Part shown: in pieces, positions 1-12,269 of the stretch
Position numbering within the stretch: position 1 is the first letter of the stretch
Layout of the letters: each line of letters begins with the position of its first letter
Source: Fistularia commersonii
Lineage: Eukaryota > Chordata > Actinopteri > Syngnathiformes > Fistulariidae
Assembly (NCBI GenBank): GCA_037954325.1
Contig: JBBMNZ010000002.1
Span: 16,451,179-16,515,178, forward strand
DNA length: 64,000 nucleotides
Direction of reading: 5' to 3'
Notes under the pieces: model-generated
What the model saw: only the letters and a program-made list of their open reading frames with translations
Database searches by the model: none
Told to the model about the DNA's origin: nothing
Translations under genes and position numbers: made by a program

Positions 1-3000
1 GGGTGTCAGCGGTCTGCCTACTCACACTGACATTCCTCCTTGATAATCTGTCCTGCCATAAAATTAGAATAGCAAATACCCCACTGACAGAGATGCATGT
101 CCTCCTTCTCTTGTTCCACCATAAACAAAATACAATGAAAAAGCTCCTGCTGGTGTCTGCTAATTCCACAAACATCAATTTTAAATTTAGAGCATGCAAA
201 AAGATAAGTGATGTGCATTCAAAAAATTGAATATCCTATTAAGTTATGACTACGATTTCATTTTATTAATCATTTCCTTGAGGAGTACTGTCACTGCCGG
301 AGAAAGATAGAATTTTCAAAAATGATGAATAGCACCATTAATCTATAACATTTCTATTTCAATGTTCATGAAAAATGAAGAGTTATTTTTGCTCAGACTG
401 TCACATAATTATCTTTATATTCTTGTCTTCTCTACCAGAGGCTGACAGTCTTCTGATTGTGAGGTTTGCAATTTGACTGCATATAAAAAAAATCTCCTTT
501 CATTTACTGTCACTCCAAAAAAGTGTTAGTGGGCTTATTCATAACAACAACTTGATTCTGCTGATGAATGAAACAGAGCTGCTGCTCAGATTGGGGGAAA
601 TCTGCTTTGTTTTCAAAGAACACGGATCTATAAATTCTGAAACATCATTTACAACCCAATGTTGGGTTTTAGCGCAGAAATGGGTTTTAAGCTGCAAAAC
701 TATTAAACTACTAATCACAACTCCACTTTGTAGAGGGTGAATGTGGGAGTGCAGCAGGGTATAATAGCTTTAATCTGTCTGTTGTTTGTCTCATGGGCAT
801 TAAACACCATCTTGATATGAGTAAGACTACAATGCACACAGGAGGGGGTCCTCATAATATTTAATAGGTCATCAAAGGGAATGAGGGGTAGACTGCTGAC
901 ATTTGCTAGGATAGTTAGGAGAAACCCCAGGAGTTGTCATATGACTCATTACCAGAGCACAATCGACTTGGTGGCATCATCGTTCACAGAGACTCGATGG
1001 CAGAGAATTCATAATCCAACAGATATAACTGTTCAACTCAAAATGGCCCCATTAACTAACATGATGCTTTGATTCTTATTTCCTCCCTAAAAATAGAGAC
1101 TAATCAGTTAATAAAGCTCTATTAGCTCTGTCTGCCACTGTGAATGAGATAGTAGCTGCCATGACTTTTTTTATATCCTTGGACTGGAAGAAGAAATTAC
1201 TACAGCGAAAATAAATTGTGTGTCCGTCGAATTGATTTAGATGGATTTTATATTGGTTTTTTTTGCCTCTTGAGGCAACCCCCAATCAAGTATCATCAGT
1301 GCCCTCCTTGATTGTTGAGTCAATGATGCTAGATTGTCCATACTCCCAAAAAATTTTTATGGCAATGCACAAATATATAGATAAGTTTGTGCATTTTGTA
1401 GTGGGACTCTTCTGTAATTTTAATATATAGAGAGCTTTTAAACACAGCAAGAAGAATAAAGGATGTAAGGGCCTAATTACAGTGAATTTAGTGTAACTTG
1501 GTTATTGAGTCCAATGTTGGCATCTTATATGATGGGGGGTTAATGTGCTACAGACCACATAAAAGTTAACAAGTCGAACGGAAAAAAAAAAAAAAAGTTG
1601 AAACATTCGTCATATGTTATTAATGGTTAGAGACTCAGTGGTATCGTGCAGATCTCGAGGGTTGATTATTGACTTTGCCTAAAATTGCATAAAATATATT
1701 TACATATCACTTATTTGCACTAGGATTTGTACAAAGACATGTTACAAAAAAAGCATGCAAATGCTCTACGAGCTATGCAAGGCAGCCACAGCGATGTATC
1801 AATGATCATTCTTGTTTCTAAAGGCCATAAATCTGCTGTCTGCATTTGCCAAATGTCTTTCACATTTCATTTCAGACTTTTTGTCCTTTGTTTGAAAACA
1901 AAAAAAGAGCAGTTGAAAACCAAATTCAACTGTCACATTCAAGTCCCCTCAATTTTGGGACAACCTCCGTAGCCCTGGACGAATCAACACAAGAGCACTT
2001 ACATGCCCCTCACACATTGATTCCCCTCCCGAGGGCCCAAACCAATTTTTCTTGTTTTCCGACTCTCTCCTTGCCTGAACCTGCAGTGGCCATCAAAGAC
2101 ATTCATCCATTCGGCCAGGATGACTATGACTGATCTTGCCACCAAACAATCAATTTGTATCCCTCTCTCTTTCTCCATCTTTTCTCTCCTTCTCTCCGTA
2201 TGTCTTTCTCTCTGTCTCTTCTCTCTCCCTTTGTCCCCTTCACTTCATTCTGGCTATTTTGTTGATGTGCAGAATATGATGAAAAAGTGAGAGTGCAGAT
2301 CGCTTTGACAATGCGGGGCGTGAGAGTAACACAATCAGTGTTTGACCTTGGAGAACAGTTAATTCACATGTTCATTTATCTATGTGTTTGACACGTGAAA
2401 CTTTTCAATTCAGCGTAAAACAACAGATCATTCATGCAAGCATACAACAGCTATTAGAACAAATGACCCACTCACTAAATGTTATTTCGAATGTGTTGAT
2501 CTTTGACATGCTTCAAATTTGAGCAGGCACACTGAGAAAGTACAACCTAAGTTGATAAAGAGAATGCCTGATTTGTTCTGTAGTATATGTCTCTCCTTCA
2601 TTCATTAAGCTGTAATTTGACATGATTCTTATTCAGGAACGCAGCATCCACAGATTCCTCCAGGCATGCGAGGTGATGAAGGAAGTGTTGGAAAAAGCTG
2701 TTAATCCATCTTGTAATTGTACGGAGCAAACGGCAGGGCTGAGTCTAGGAAGAGGATGTAAATGACCATTATTAACCAGACATGAATTAAAGCAGCATTT
2801 TGTTTTTAGGTTGGATCTCCATGTACATTGTAAACTTTCAGAGTGTGTGATAGTGAATGGTGTATTTGTATATTGTTGATACCAGTGTGTGCAACGCATG
2901 TGTGAGGTTTTGTGTGCTCATAGTGGGTGAGTGTTTGATGGGCTCCCTTTTTTCTTGCTATTCACAGACGATTTGTTTGGCCGGCTGTTGAAGACAGGCT

Positions 3001-3970
3001 GAAACCCGTGGAACAGCTGGAGCCCCTCCATGATTGATAAACGTAGCGGCAAGAACTTCATCTCCCCCTGAATGAAGACAAAGGCCCTACAATGCTCAGC
3101 CAGTGTGTTACGCCTGCGTGTCGTTAAGTGTGGACCGTAGACCTGTTCCAGTCCTCAGCTGGGGGAGTCGAGGTGCCAAGAGGGAGGTCAGGACCCAAGC
3201 TAATTACCATTTTATGACAAAACGGTTCTTTTGTCGTTGTTATATAATTGATTTACCTTTCAGGGGGAGATCATTATAAAGTTGCTTTGGGGGTGTGGGA
3301 CTGAAAGGGAGCAAAACAGGGGCCAAGCTTCAGTTGTACATGTTCTCAATGTCATAAAGGTGATAAAAAACATGCAGACCAAAAATATGAAGACAATGAT
3401 TGAAAGCATTACATTCTTAAAATAGTAATCAAACAACAGAAAGTGTTTAGACTGGTTTCTAAAGGCAAAAGACAATATAAACTCAAGGAATCAGTGACCC
3501 AATGAGTCGACATGCTTCGAGCAGCTATGTGTATCCACCGTGAAAATGACAAATCAGCATCAAATCAACATCAAGTGCACACGATTAAAACGTAGGTCTG
3601 TATTGATCCCGGCAGGTATCAACACAATATCCAGTGAGAGATTTTAACAGAGATATGTTCTGGGGTCCATTACTTCACTGTCATAAACTTTTGCTTAGTT
3701 TGTGACCCGTGCAGGACCAGGTCAGTGACTCTGACCAGGACCAGCTCTGTCACCATCTCTGCAGGCTGATAATCATTACATTTGGGTGTGATGAATCCTG
3801 CCAGGAATACCATTCCTGTGATTACATTTGTTTTACTGACACTGATACTAAGTTATAAAAGATAAACCATAAAAAATAATGCTTGTAAAAAACCATAGAA
3901 TATAATTACTTTAACTGCTGCCAATACTACTCCTAAAATTATGACTATTAATACCACTTCTACCACTGCT
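1..3970. other. Upstream non-coding flank, no gene seen
   Basis: No open frame here has convincing protein character, codon pattern or splice-flanked exon structure. The sequence is AT-rich and mostly of high complexity, with a few homopolymers (A15 near 1580) and a pyrimidine-rich stretch at about 2160-2240. It lies 8-12 kb upstream of the alternative pax2 exon, so distal regulatory DNA is plausible but unproven. Confidence 0.5.
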
Positions 3971-3971
3971 G

Positions 3972-4007
3972 AATAATAATAATAATAATAATAACAATAA
4001 CGATAAC

Positions 4008-4047
<40 letters not shown>
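3972..4047. repeat. (AAT)n microsatellite
   Basis: Imperfect AAT trinucleotide array with a few interruptions (AAC, CGA). It abuts the 5' end of the SINE directly, and a second AAT array lies just beyond the SINE's 3' end, so the SINE appears inserted into or flanked by AAT-rich sequence. Confidence 0.9.
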
Positions 4048-4370
4048 TGGCACGGTGGATAGCGCTTTGGCCTCACAGCGCGAAGGACCGTGGTTCAATT
4101 CTGACCAGGGGACCTTTCTGTGAGTAGTTTGCATGTTTTCTCACACAGTCCAAAAACATGCAGGTTAATTGAAGAAATTGGGAAAATTGCTCAAAATCAA
4201 TGAGTGAGTAAATGGTTGTTTGTCTATATATGTGGCCCTGCATTTGACTGGCGACCAGTCCAAGGTGTACCCTGCCTCTCGCCCAATGACAGCTAGGAAT
4301 GGTTCCAGCATCCCCTGCAACCCTGAGTGCAGGATAAGCAGAAAAAGATGGATGGATGGATGGATGGATA
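4048..4370 (+). mobile_element. tRNA-derived SINE, teleost type, degenerate
   Basis: The 5' part has a tRNA-like promoter: an A-box-like stretch (GGATAGCGCTTTGGCCTCACAG) and a B-box-like stretch (GTGGTTCAATTC). The body then reads through phrases common to many teleost SINE copies (TTTGCATGTTTTCTC, CACAGTCCAAAAACATGCAG, GGCGACCAGTCCAAGGTGTA, CCCTGCCTCTCGCCCAATG) and ends in a (GATG)n tail. Compared with the fuller copies I remember, part of the middle is missing and point changes are common, so this is an old copy. It encodes nothing and would have depended on a partner LINE for retrotransposition. The family name is not resolved here. Confidence 0.85.
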
Positions 4371-4426
4371 ATCATAATAATAATAATAATAATAATAGCA
4401 AGAATAACAGTAACAACAATAATAAT
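4371..4426. repeat. (AAT)n microsatellite after SINE tail
   Basis: AAT repeats with AGC and AAC interruptions directly follow the GATG tail of the SINE. Confidence 0.85.
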
Positions 4427-7189
4427 TAGTACCTCTAAAAAGTCAAATGAGAAACTTAGGAAACCATAACACTTAAGTTGAAAACACAAAATTAAAAGCC
4501 AGATGTTAGATATTTTCAGCCAGGCTGTTTCAAAGTTACGAATCACAAAAGGAAATTAAGAGAAGTCGGCCACCATTGAAAAGGGCTCATTCCAACTTAT
4601 AGCTTTGTACGTTGTTGCTTGTGAAAATTCTTACTCACTTGATTGTCTGCTTTGAGTGTAACCTTTTCATTGCATGCATATCCTCGCCTGTGAAACAAAT
4701 GATGGCTTTCCACTGTGCTCCCAACTTCTTTGTTTAACTCAAGATACAGCCAACCTTGACCTATTTAATGGCTGGATTCTGTTGAAGACTGTTGCCATGA
4801 ATTGAAAGTTTTCAGTTGCTAAGTGAAATATATGGCTTTCCCTTCAGTCTTAAAAGAAAAAAATGGGTATTGTTGTATTTTAATTTCTATTTAAAATTCA
4901 GGCATTGTCTTCGATACGACAATGTGGATTTCTGCCCCATCTGCTGCATCATGCGTGTTGAGATTTCATCTGCCGGGCTAGTTGGTCAATGAGTGAATAT
5001 TGGTTAACAAAAGATGCACCCAGGCTATTTTTTCCTGTTAGTGTTGACGTAGAGGTGGCGAAAGGGAGAAAGGAGGCACCCTTTGGATCCCTGGGGACTG
5101 AGGAACCCTTCTCCATATTCAGAATATTCCCTATGAAGTTCTGAAAGAGATATCAATCTCACTTTGAGAGTCTAGGTCTTCATTTGTTTGTGAGAGATGC
5201 GAAGCGCTGCTCAGATGACTGTGCCAATTCTTCAAATCCCACTTACAGTAGGAGTTTACACACACATACACACATACACACGTATACACACACACACACT
5301 TGCTCAAACACACCCACCCACATACCAACACACATACATACACACATACACACACACACTGTAGAACATCTGCCGCTTTCTCCAATTTTTCGTCCCAGGC
5401 TTCAGAGTCTTTATCAGGTCTTGACTGAGGAAGCTGTTGCTGCTAAGACTTCGGAATAAAGACACAGCAGACTGTTTGTGCAGGAAACTTAAGTATTAGA
5501 TCCGACATATGGCTGACTTTCTTTTGTCACATTATTTGAAGAAATACAGTGCGTGTTTGCCTGCATGCATGTATTTATGTGTGTTTGTATGTCTCTAAAA
5601 AGATGCTTTGATTTAGTTTTAACTGGACTTTGTGATAAAATAAAGGATGGGTCAGCCTCTAATCAGTTATTATTATGTTATTATTATGTAATTCTAAGTT
5701 ATTTCAATTTAATTCAGAAAGTAGGACCGGTGAACCATTTAAATATATTATAGTTGTAGATCACCATGCAAAATTTGTTTCAACAGTAATTTGTTTTTAA
5801 CACTTTTTTCCCCATTTCAATGTATCTTTTGTTCTCCAGTTAACTTTCCTTTTTAATCTCTTATTTATTGCTTGTTTTTTTTGAAAGGTTTGGTAATTTG
5901 GTCACCTTTACATTGGTATGGTTTCCCATGAGATATACCAATAATTTACCTCAAAATATTGCAAGGGATTTCCTGGCAAGTAACAAACAAAAATATTAAC
6001 ATCAAGAATGTTGTTTGACCAGGTTAAAGTAAAGTAAGCAAAATTATTACATTCAGAAAATTCAGAATGCACCTTTTGAAAGTTAAAATATAAGAAACCA
6101 TATGTTTCAAACATTTCACTAAATAAATGCCAGTTATAATATTTTATTTTAATGCTTATGAAAGGCACACTCACCAGGGCAGACCTACTTTATCTTCGGT
6201 CATGCACCTGATGTAAAAAAAAAATCATAGCTGATTAGACATAAAATATATCAAAAAATACTCTGGGATTCATTTTTTCTATGCATTTCAACATTACTTT
6301 TTGCTCGCTATGTGTGCATGATACAGGAGGGGCTCATGATCAAATGGAAGGAACCACTTTGAGGGCAAACACGTTACATTAACAAAATGCAGTGTTGCAC
6401 TGTTGGTCTGTATGTTGAAAACGGGTTTTTAACTGCCGTCAGTACTGCAAGCAGAACCAATAACGACTCTAAGAAGTAATATAATTACGTGCATCTCAAC
6501 AAATACAGCCATTCTTCACCTCAATGAACATCCTCTCTCTAGGCTTTGGTAATGTGCTTTATGAGTTCCCTTGCACCAAATAAACCCTCACTCCTAATAA
6601 TATTTAATAAATCCAATGGTTGACGGCTAGTGGGATTTGTATGCTCTGCTTCAATTGCTCATTGCCACGTGTATACATTTATCTCAGTTTTTCTTTCTCC
6701 AGGCCAGCGTCTTTATTAGCAATGTTTCCATCTTTCTCCAAGAGACACCAATGTGTCAGGTGTGCATATTGGCTGTGGTTTGGTTTTACCAAGGCAATGG
6801 GCCATGTAGGCCTTTCTCCCCACTGCGGGCTGAAGTCTTTGCCCTCACATTCGTTCACTTGGGCCTGCTTTACCCACACTATTGATTGCAGGTGATGTTG
6901 TGGACCAGGTCCAGCTGACCTCAGAGGGGAGTTAGATACATCATTGTCCAGACAGGACCCTCCTGAGACTAGACAGAAGTGGTACACATGTTAAACAGTC
7001 TGACTTTGCCCGCCAGCTGCACCTGTCAACAAATAGTTTGGAAACAGCAGCCTGGACTGCTGCTCATAGATCCAAATCAAGAGATTTCCATTCATTTCAA
7101 CAGAAAGCCAAATGAATGGATGCACAGCAATGGATGAAAAACATTGCTACTTTAACTGCGCCGTTACTTCAGCGGCCATTCATCCACTG
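4427..7189. other. Upstream non-coding DNA
   Basis: No gene recognised. Contains a (CA)n-rich stretch at about 5258-5362 with CATA and CCCA interruptions. The rest is AT-rich DNA with only short chance open frames. Confidence 0.5.
5258..5362. repeat. Compound (CA)n microsatellite
   Basis: CA dinucleotides interrupted by TA, CG and CCCA units over about 105 bp. The open frames across it on both strands are repeat artefacts (poly Thr-His or Cys-Val). Confidence 0.9.
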
Positions 7190-7490
7190 CAAATTCCACA
7201 CCAATTTCACCTTTTCCTTCTGCTTGCTAATTAGTAAACTTAATATGCAATTATGTTAACATTGGGTCTAATTTGTGCTCTGTGCATCTTTGTTTCTTAC
7301 ACACCTCACAGCAATTGATGGCTATCCAATGAGACACAGAGTCCCTGCCAAAGGGAGTAGCTCTGCTGCTTGTGACACATCGCTGAAGCTGGGGGAAGAA
7401 CGCCTTAAATTAATTAACATTGGACCTCGTGTAGCTGCTCACTTCTGTAAACAAACATTTTAATATGCAGTAATTAATTAAATCTGCCAA
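7190..7490. promoter_or_regulatory. Candidate enhancer block with paired TTAATATGCA motifs
   Basis: A 300-bp complex, non-repetitive block holds the identical decamer TTAATATGCA at 7240-7249 and 7460-7469. Each copy is next to TAAT/ATTA homeodomain-type cores (GCTAATTAG, ATTAATTAAAT). The decamer resembles a POU or POU-homeodomain site. It lies about 5 kb upstream of the alternative first exon and 9 kb upstream of the main start. The regulatory role is inferred from motif density; no cross-species comparison was possible. Confidence 0.3.
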
Positions 7491-8555
7491 GCTACTCTGC
7501 CCCTCCCATAGATCTTCCTTCAGTCTTACTTTCCCCATCTTGTTAAAGAGTTTATTATGTGCTGTGTGAGATGAGGAGTAAATTTTCAATTTTGTGCAGG
7601 ACTGTCTCAAGAGTCGTCAGATTTTTACCTTTCTAATAGATATTCAAGATCTAATTTTGTTATTTTATCCATCTACCCTTCGATATTCATATTTCATACA
7701 AGGTAAATACTAGCAAGAACAAATGTTGCTTGGCACTTGTGAGGAATGGACCGATAAATCGCATCTCGAGCCAGTCCTGCCGTCTTAATAGCAACTGGTT
7801 CCAGCTGTGAGGGAAAAAAAAATGGTACCTTGGCCTCTTTGGTGTCTTTGGCTGACCAACTGCAATGAATGATGTTTGGTCTGAAAGACAGTCATAAATG
7901 TGTTTTTTTTTGACATCCAATATACTGCATTTTTTCACTATACCTGTGAGTGTTTTACCCCTTCTGATGTTTTCATTTGACATGTTGTTTTCTTGCTTTG
8001 AGTGCTCATGGATTTGACTGGGACTGCCCGATGGAAAGAGTCAAGAGTTGGTTGTGCACACAGTCATGTCAGGTTGATAGCAACCAACACTAATTCCATA
8101 AGCAGCCATTTATTAAGTATATTCTTCAGGCCGACTACATCCAAACAAAAATGTGCCGAATATTTATGGATTAAGATTTATATATCAAGATTGCTCACTA
8201 AAGATAAATAGATTCAAATACTTCAATAAATCCTTAAAATTATCTACAGTGGATAGTTTTGCATTTATCAGAGACAGAAGAAAAAAAAAGTCGCATGAGT
8301 TTATGGAAATCCACATCAGCGGGGAATTGATGCAGACTCAAGGGGCATCACTGCACAGGTAAGCTGCTTTTGGAGGGTTCATGTAAATCCTAAAGTCCAA
8401 AAGTCAATTACTGGGGCATCTCAAGCGTGTGTTACTGAAAGACTCTGATGTTTTATTGAAGAGAGGCTTTAATTCATCAGGCCTCTCAGCTCCCTTTCAT
8501 GCAGCTTGGAGAGGGAGAGCAAGGCACCTCCTTCTGATGGCCAGTGTCATATATC

Positions 8556-8792
8556 ACACACACACATACAGAGGCATGCACGCACATGTATACACACACA
8601 GTGAAACACCCTCACACACAGAGAGAGAGAGAGCAAGCGAGAGAGAGAGAAAGAGAAAAGAGAGAGAACACACACTAATGCCGAAAAACAACTCTCAGGT
8701 GGTCTGCTTCACTCCACTGACCAGACTATTTCCTCCTACACACACACATACACACACACACCCACACATACACACATACACATACAATGCAG
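8556..8792. repeat. CA and GA microsatellite cluster
   Basis: CA-rich tracts at about 8556-8620 and 8738-8790 flank a purine (GA)n stretch at about 8620-8668. The open frame running through this stretch is low-complexity and is not a gene. Confidence 0.85.
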
Positions 8793-9169
8793 ACCACACA
8801 GATTAAACCAGAAAGCCTGACTCATCCACACAATGTGTTGTGTTTTTTCTATGTGCAATGATCATTTCTAACAAGGCAGTGGGACACACAAAATTTTTTT
8901 ATATATTCTAATCATTCAAAGTTTTATGTGATTTTTCATTCAGATCCATCAAAGGAGCCTCCTTGGAGCATCATTTAGAAAATTGCTTTATTGTCGTCAG
9001 CTGAATAGTATCCACATAAGTTATCTAAGGTTAGTGTTACATTTTACTGTAATTCCTACAGTCTCTCTCCTTCTCTCTCTGGTTTATTCTGAGAAATATT
9101 AATAAACAAATACAATTCCAAGACTGACGCCGTCCCATCACTACAGAAAACTCTTTAATGTCACCACAG

Positions 9170-9290
9170 CTGGAAATACGACTCATGGTGGCATTGCCCA
9201 CAGTGAGGAAGGCAGACAGCTTATTTTTCCACCGTGATTAGCCAAACTGTGCCGCTCATATACAAATGGAAATGGGATGTGCATGAGTGT
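9170..9290. promoter_or_regulatory. Candidate conserved non-coding block
   Basis: A short complex block, including ACCGTGATTAGCCAAACTG and CATATACAAATGGAAATGGG, free of repeats and without coding character. It looks like constrained DNA by eye only. Confidence 0.2.
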
Positions 9291-10479
9291 CCCCCTCTCC
9301 TTACCCTCTCTTCCCCATCTGTCAAGACAATAGATTTTAATCTTTAATCCATGAGCAACCATTGAATACTAGGGAATTGCAAATTACAGATGTTCTTCAA
9401 TGTTTTTTTTCCTCCAATCACCTCCTGCCTGCTGCATGTCTTCCTGTTCAGGCCCCTCAGCTATCAACAGCCATGATGTTAAAGCACAAAGGTGCTCCCT
9501 ACAAACCGAAACGCACTGCTGGATGGCACACACGTACACACACGGACACATGCACACACACATATGCATATCGCGCACACTAATTCTGTGCCATCATGGT
9601 ACCATATGACACTGTCATCATTTGGTAATTAAACCCTTGCTGGCTTTAAATATGAAAAGCTGGCAAGAGTTGATGATGATGATACTGGCTGTCGCTCAGC
9701 CCAGATTTCCAACAAACCATCCATACATCAGACAGGAAACATATTGTTCCATTGTTCTGTTCGTTTGTCTCTCCGTTCCCCTTCCAGAGGAAAACAAAAA
9801 CTATATGTTGTTATGGAGAAATAGATAGAAAAGACCCAAAAAATCTAATGCTTCTAAGCATCATGAGGAAATCCAAACACTGATTTTCTGCACTGAATTA
9901 CAGGGACTTAGGAGAGAGGAGGTAGGTTGTGCCAGGCAGAGGAAAGGGGAAGAGGAAGCCAGGTGAGGGAGGTTGGTTTATTTAATGCTCAGGCTTTAAG
10001 CAAGTGGGGCACTATTTAAAAAAAAGAAGAGAGGGGTTGAGGAGGCTGTATTTGAGGATGAAGGGTGGAAGTTCAAGGGAGAACGTTGGCTGTCCACTGA
10101 GAGGAGGTAGGAAGAGATTGCTGGAAGATACATACCTCAACATTAGTCTGACCCCCTTGAGCACCCAGATACCCTCCCTCCTGTTCAGCCCCTGGCAGTC
10201 TTGGGCAGAGCCGACACCAACGACCAGTCTAATGGGCTACTCCATAAGATCTCTGCCCCCCCATAACAGCATCCAACCAAAATCACTCCTCTCCTTCAAT
10301 TTTCAATCTGCCTCTCCTGCAGACTCTGGTCATAACCCATAAATGTGGTGTGTGGCTCAGAGAAGAGCTTAGGTTCCATTACTGACAGCCCACACAGCTT
10401 TATGGCCATTTAAGCTCCTCGATTTGGGTTCCTCCCATTCGGATGTTCCCACAAGCCCCCAGTGTGTCACCTGAACAGA

Positions 10480-10640
10480 TAGAGGAACAAATGCTCATTA
10501 AAGTAGTTAATGGCGAGCTTGCCAAGGCAGATTCTGCTCCGACTGTTAAAGAATAAATGATTGCACGGTACAAGCAACACAGCGGTGCATCACTGCAGGT
10601 TGATCAGCCACTTTTCTCCAAATAGAGATTGACATAAATA
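10480..10640. promoter_or_regulatory. Candidate conserved non-coding block
   Basis: Non-repetitive block with CTCATTAAAGTAGTTAATGG and AATAAATGATTGCACGG, several TAAT/ATTA cores and no coding frame. It lies about 1.7 kb upstream of the alternative first exon. The regulatory call is inference. Confidence 0.22.
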
Positions 10641-10746
10641 ACCATCATGGTTATTTTATTTTAAGGAGTTTGAAATCGTGAATGAGCACTCCACTTGGTC
10701 TTTAAAAAAAAGTGACAATAATCTATTTCAAACATTTCATTTCATT

Positions 10747-10748
<2 letters not shown>

Positions 10749-10795
<47 letters not shown>
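10749..10795. repeat. (TA)n microsatellite
   Basis: Uninterrupted alternating TA for 47 bp. Confidence 0.95.
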
Positions 10796-10798
<3 letters not shown>

Positions 10799-11525
10799 TT
10801 ATCATTTTATTATTTAATGTCTATATTTTAAACATGTTTTAGTTTTGATTTTTAGACACCGTTAAGTGGAAATAATGCATTTTCCACATCCACCAGACAT
10901 GACCCAAAAGTGCTGGCCGAATGACATTTTAAGCAAGGAATATATGAGTATTTTTATATAGAAGTGTTCCACAATAGCCATTACTGGTCCTTGGTCCAGT
11001 GGCGGCCTTATTGCCTCTTCCGAACTTCAAGCATTGTAAAGACTTATAATACAAAATGTTTGTTAAATAGCCGATAGAGAAGCTATAATCTTTTAATGTT
11101 GTATTTTATAGCTTTACCATGCTCTGCTGTTCGTGTGGATATTGTAATATTGCATTTTTACTGGTTACTCATCTGTTAATGTTCCAGTTACTAAGGTTTA
11201 TCTTCTCTCTTATACTTTCTTTTCTTTTTTTTCAACTGACTGGCTCACTCTGTTTAACACACAAAGAAAGTTTCCTCCGTAAAGTTTGCATTTCTGTGTG
11301 CTATCTGACTAGACCTGAGGATCTGAGAGGAGCCGTATGCGACCCATGGTTTCCAGCTCAAGTCCAAGCCAGAGTAAAGTTTTGATGTGGTGAACAAAAT
11401 TCAGTTAAATCAGCCAGAAGAAAAAAAAAACAACTAATCATTATGTAATAAATAAATTGATAGTAAACCATTTGTGTGTATTGTCTTTTTCGACCCTCAT
11501 CCCTCCTCTTTCCTCTCTCTCGTGC

Positions 11526-11578
11526 ATGTGTGTGTGTGTGTGAGTGTGTGTGTGTGTGTGTGTGAGTGTATGTGCGTT
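11526..11578. repeat. (TG)n microsatellite
   Basis: TG dinucleotides with a few GAG and TATG interruptions. Confidence 0.9.
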
Positions 11579-12060
11579 TGCACGCGCGTGTACATTTTTT
11601 GCCCGCATCCAGTGTATTATAACAGGCCCGTGCAGAAGATAATTACAGATAAAATTAAATTTTATATATTCATAAACCCTGAAAAATGTTTGGCATCTTG
11701 AGCCCCTGACATTTTAAGCCGAGTTTTGTTTTTTTGTTTTTTTTTCAAATGTTAATCTACATGTTAATCATTGATTCCAAAGCATTTAGGGGAAAAGTCG
11801 ACTCAGTAAAATGACTTAGTCACTGTTTTTGTTTTGTTTTGTTTTTCGTTTAAAGATGACATACACACGGTATCCAGACCTACAAATGTGGACAAAACAA
11901 AAGGCTTTAAGAATGTATTCAAACACTGCTGGGTCCAGCCAGCATGAAACAGTTTTACACAAAATTTACCCTAATTTTCCAGTGTCTTTGAAGGCAGCAC
12001 CGTTCACGCTTTTTTATTCTTTGATTTCTGTTTCCCCCCTCTTTTTTTATCAATCCTTAG

Positions 12061-12244
12061 CTCATTGGAGCAGAGTTGCTTCCTCGTTTTGTTGTCGCCT
12101 AAACCGTTTAGTTTTGGATGATCGGTCAAAGATTCTGACAACCAGCGGTGAGAAGCAAGACGCCCAGCCGGGGAGGGAGCGCAGGAGGCCGGGGAGATCT
12201 GCTGGGCTGCATCGGGGAGACGCACCATTAGACAAGGGAGAGCC
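12061..12244 (+). other. Probable 5' UTR part of pax2 exon 1b
   Basis: This stretch lies between an acceptor-like sequence (pyrimidine run then ATCAATCCTTAG ending at 12060) and the alternative ATG. It is more GC- and CpG-rich than its surroundings (CGCCCAGCCGGGGAGG near 12161), which fits a leader or promoter. Either the exon is spliced to an unseen upstream non-coding exon, or the start site lies in or just before it. Confidence 0.35.
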
Positions 12245-12269
12245 ATGGCTCACAGTGCCGGTCGATCAG
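12245..12269 (+). CDS. pax2: pax2 alternative first coding exon (exon 1b, MAHSAGRS leader)
   Basis: ATG at 12245 sits in a strong initiation context (GCCATGG) and opens a 25-nt coding segment, MAHSAGRS plus one base. It ends at a consensus donor, TCAG|GTAAGG, at 12270. The terminal G joins the GG that begins exon 2 at 17358 to make a Gly codon, giving MAHSAGRSGHGGVNQ, so the phase is exactly that of the standard first exon. Mammalian Pax8 has a leader ending RSGHGG, which supports this as a family-type first exon. An in-frame TGA at 12149 bounds the frame upstream, and no other in-frame ATG intervenes. A polypyrimidine tract and CCTTAG end at 12060, so the exon may begin at 12061 as an internal exon, or transcription may start nearby. 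Use of the exon is inferred, not shown. Confidence 0.6.

Noticed and set aside
4048..4110. tRNA gene
   Set aside because: A- and B-box-like motifs are present but no cloverleaf could be drawn, and the sequence continues into a SINE body.
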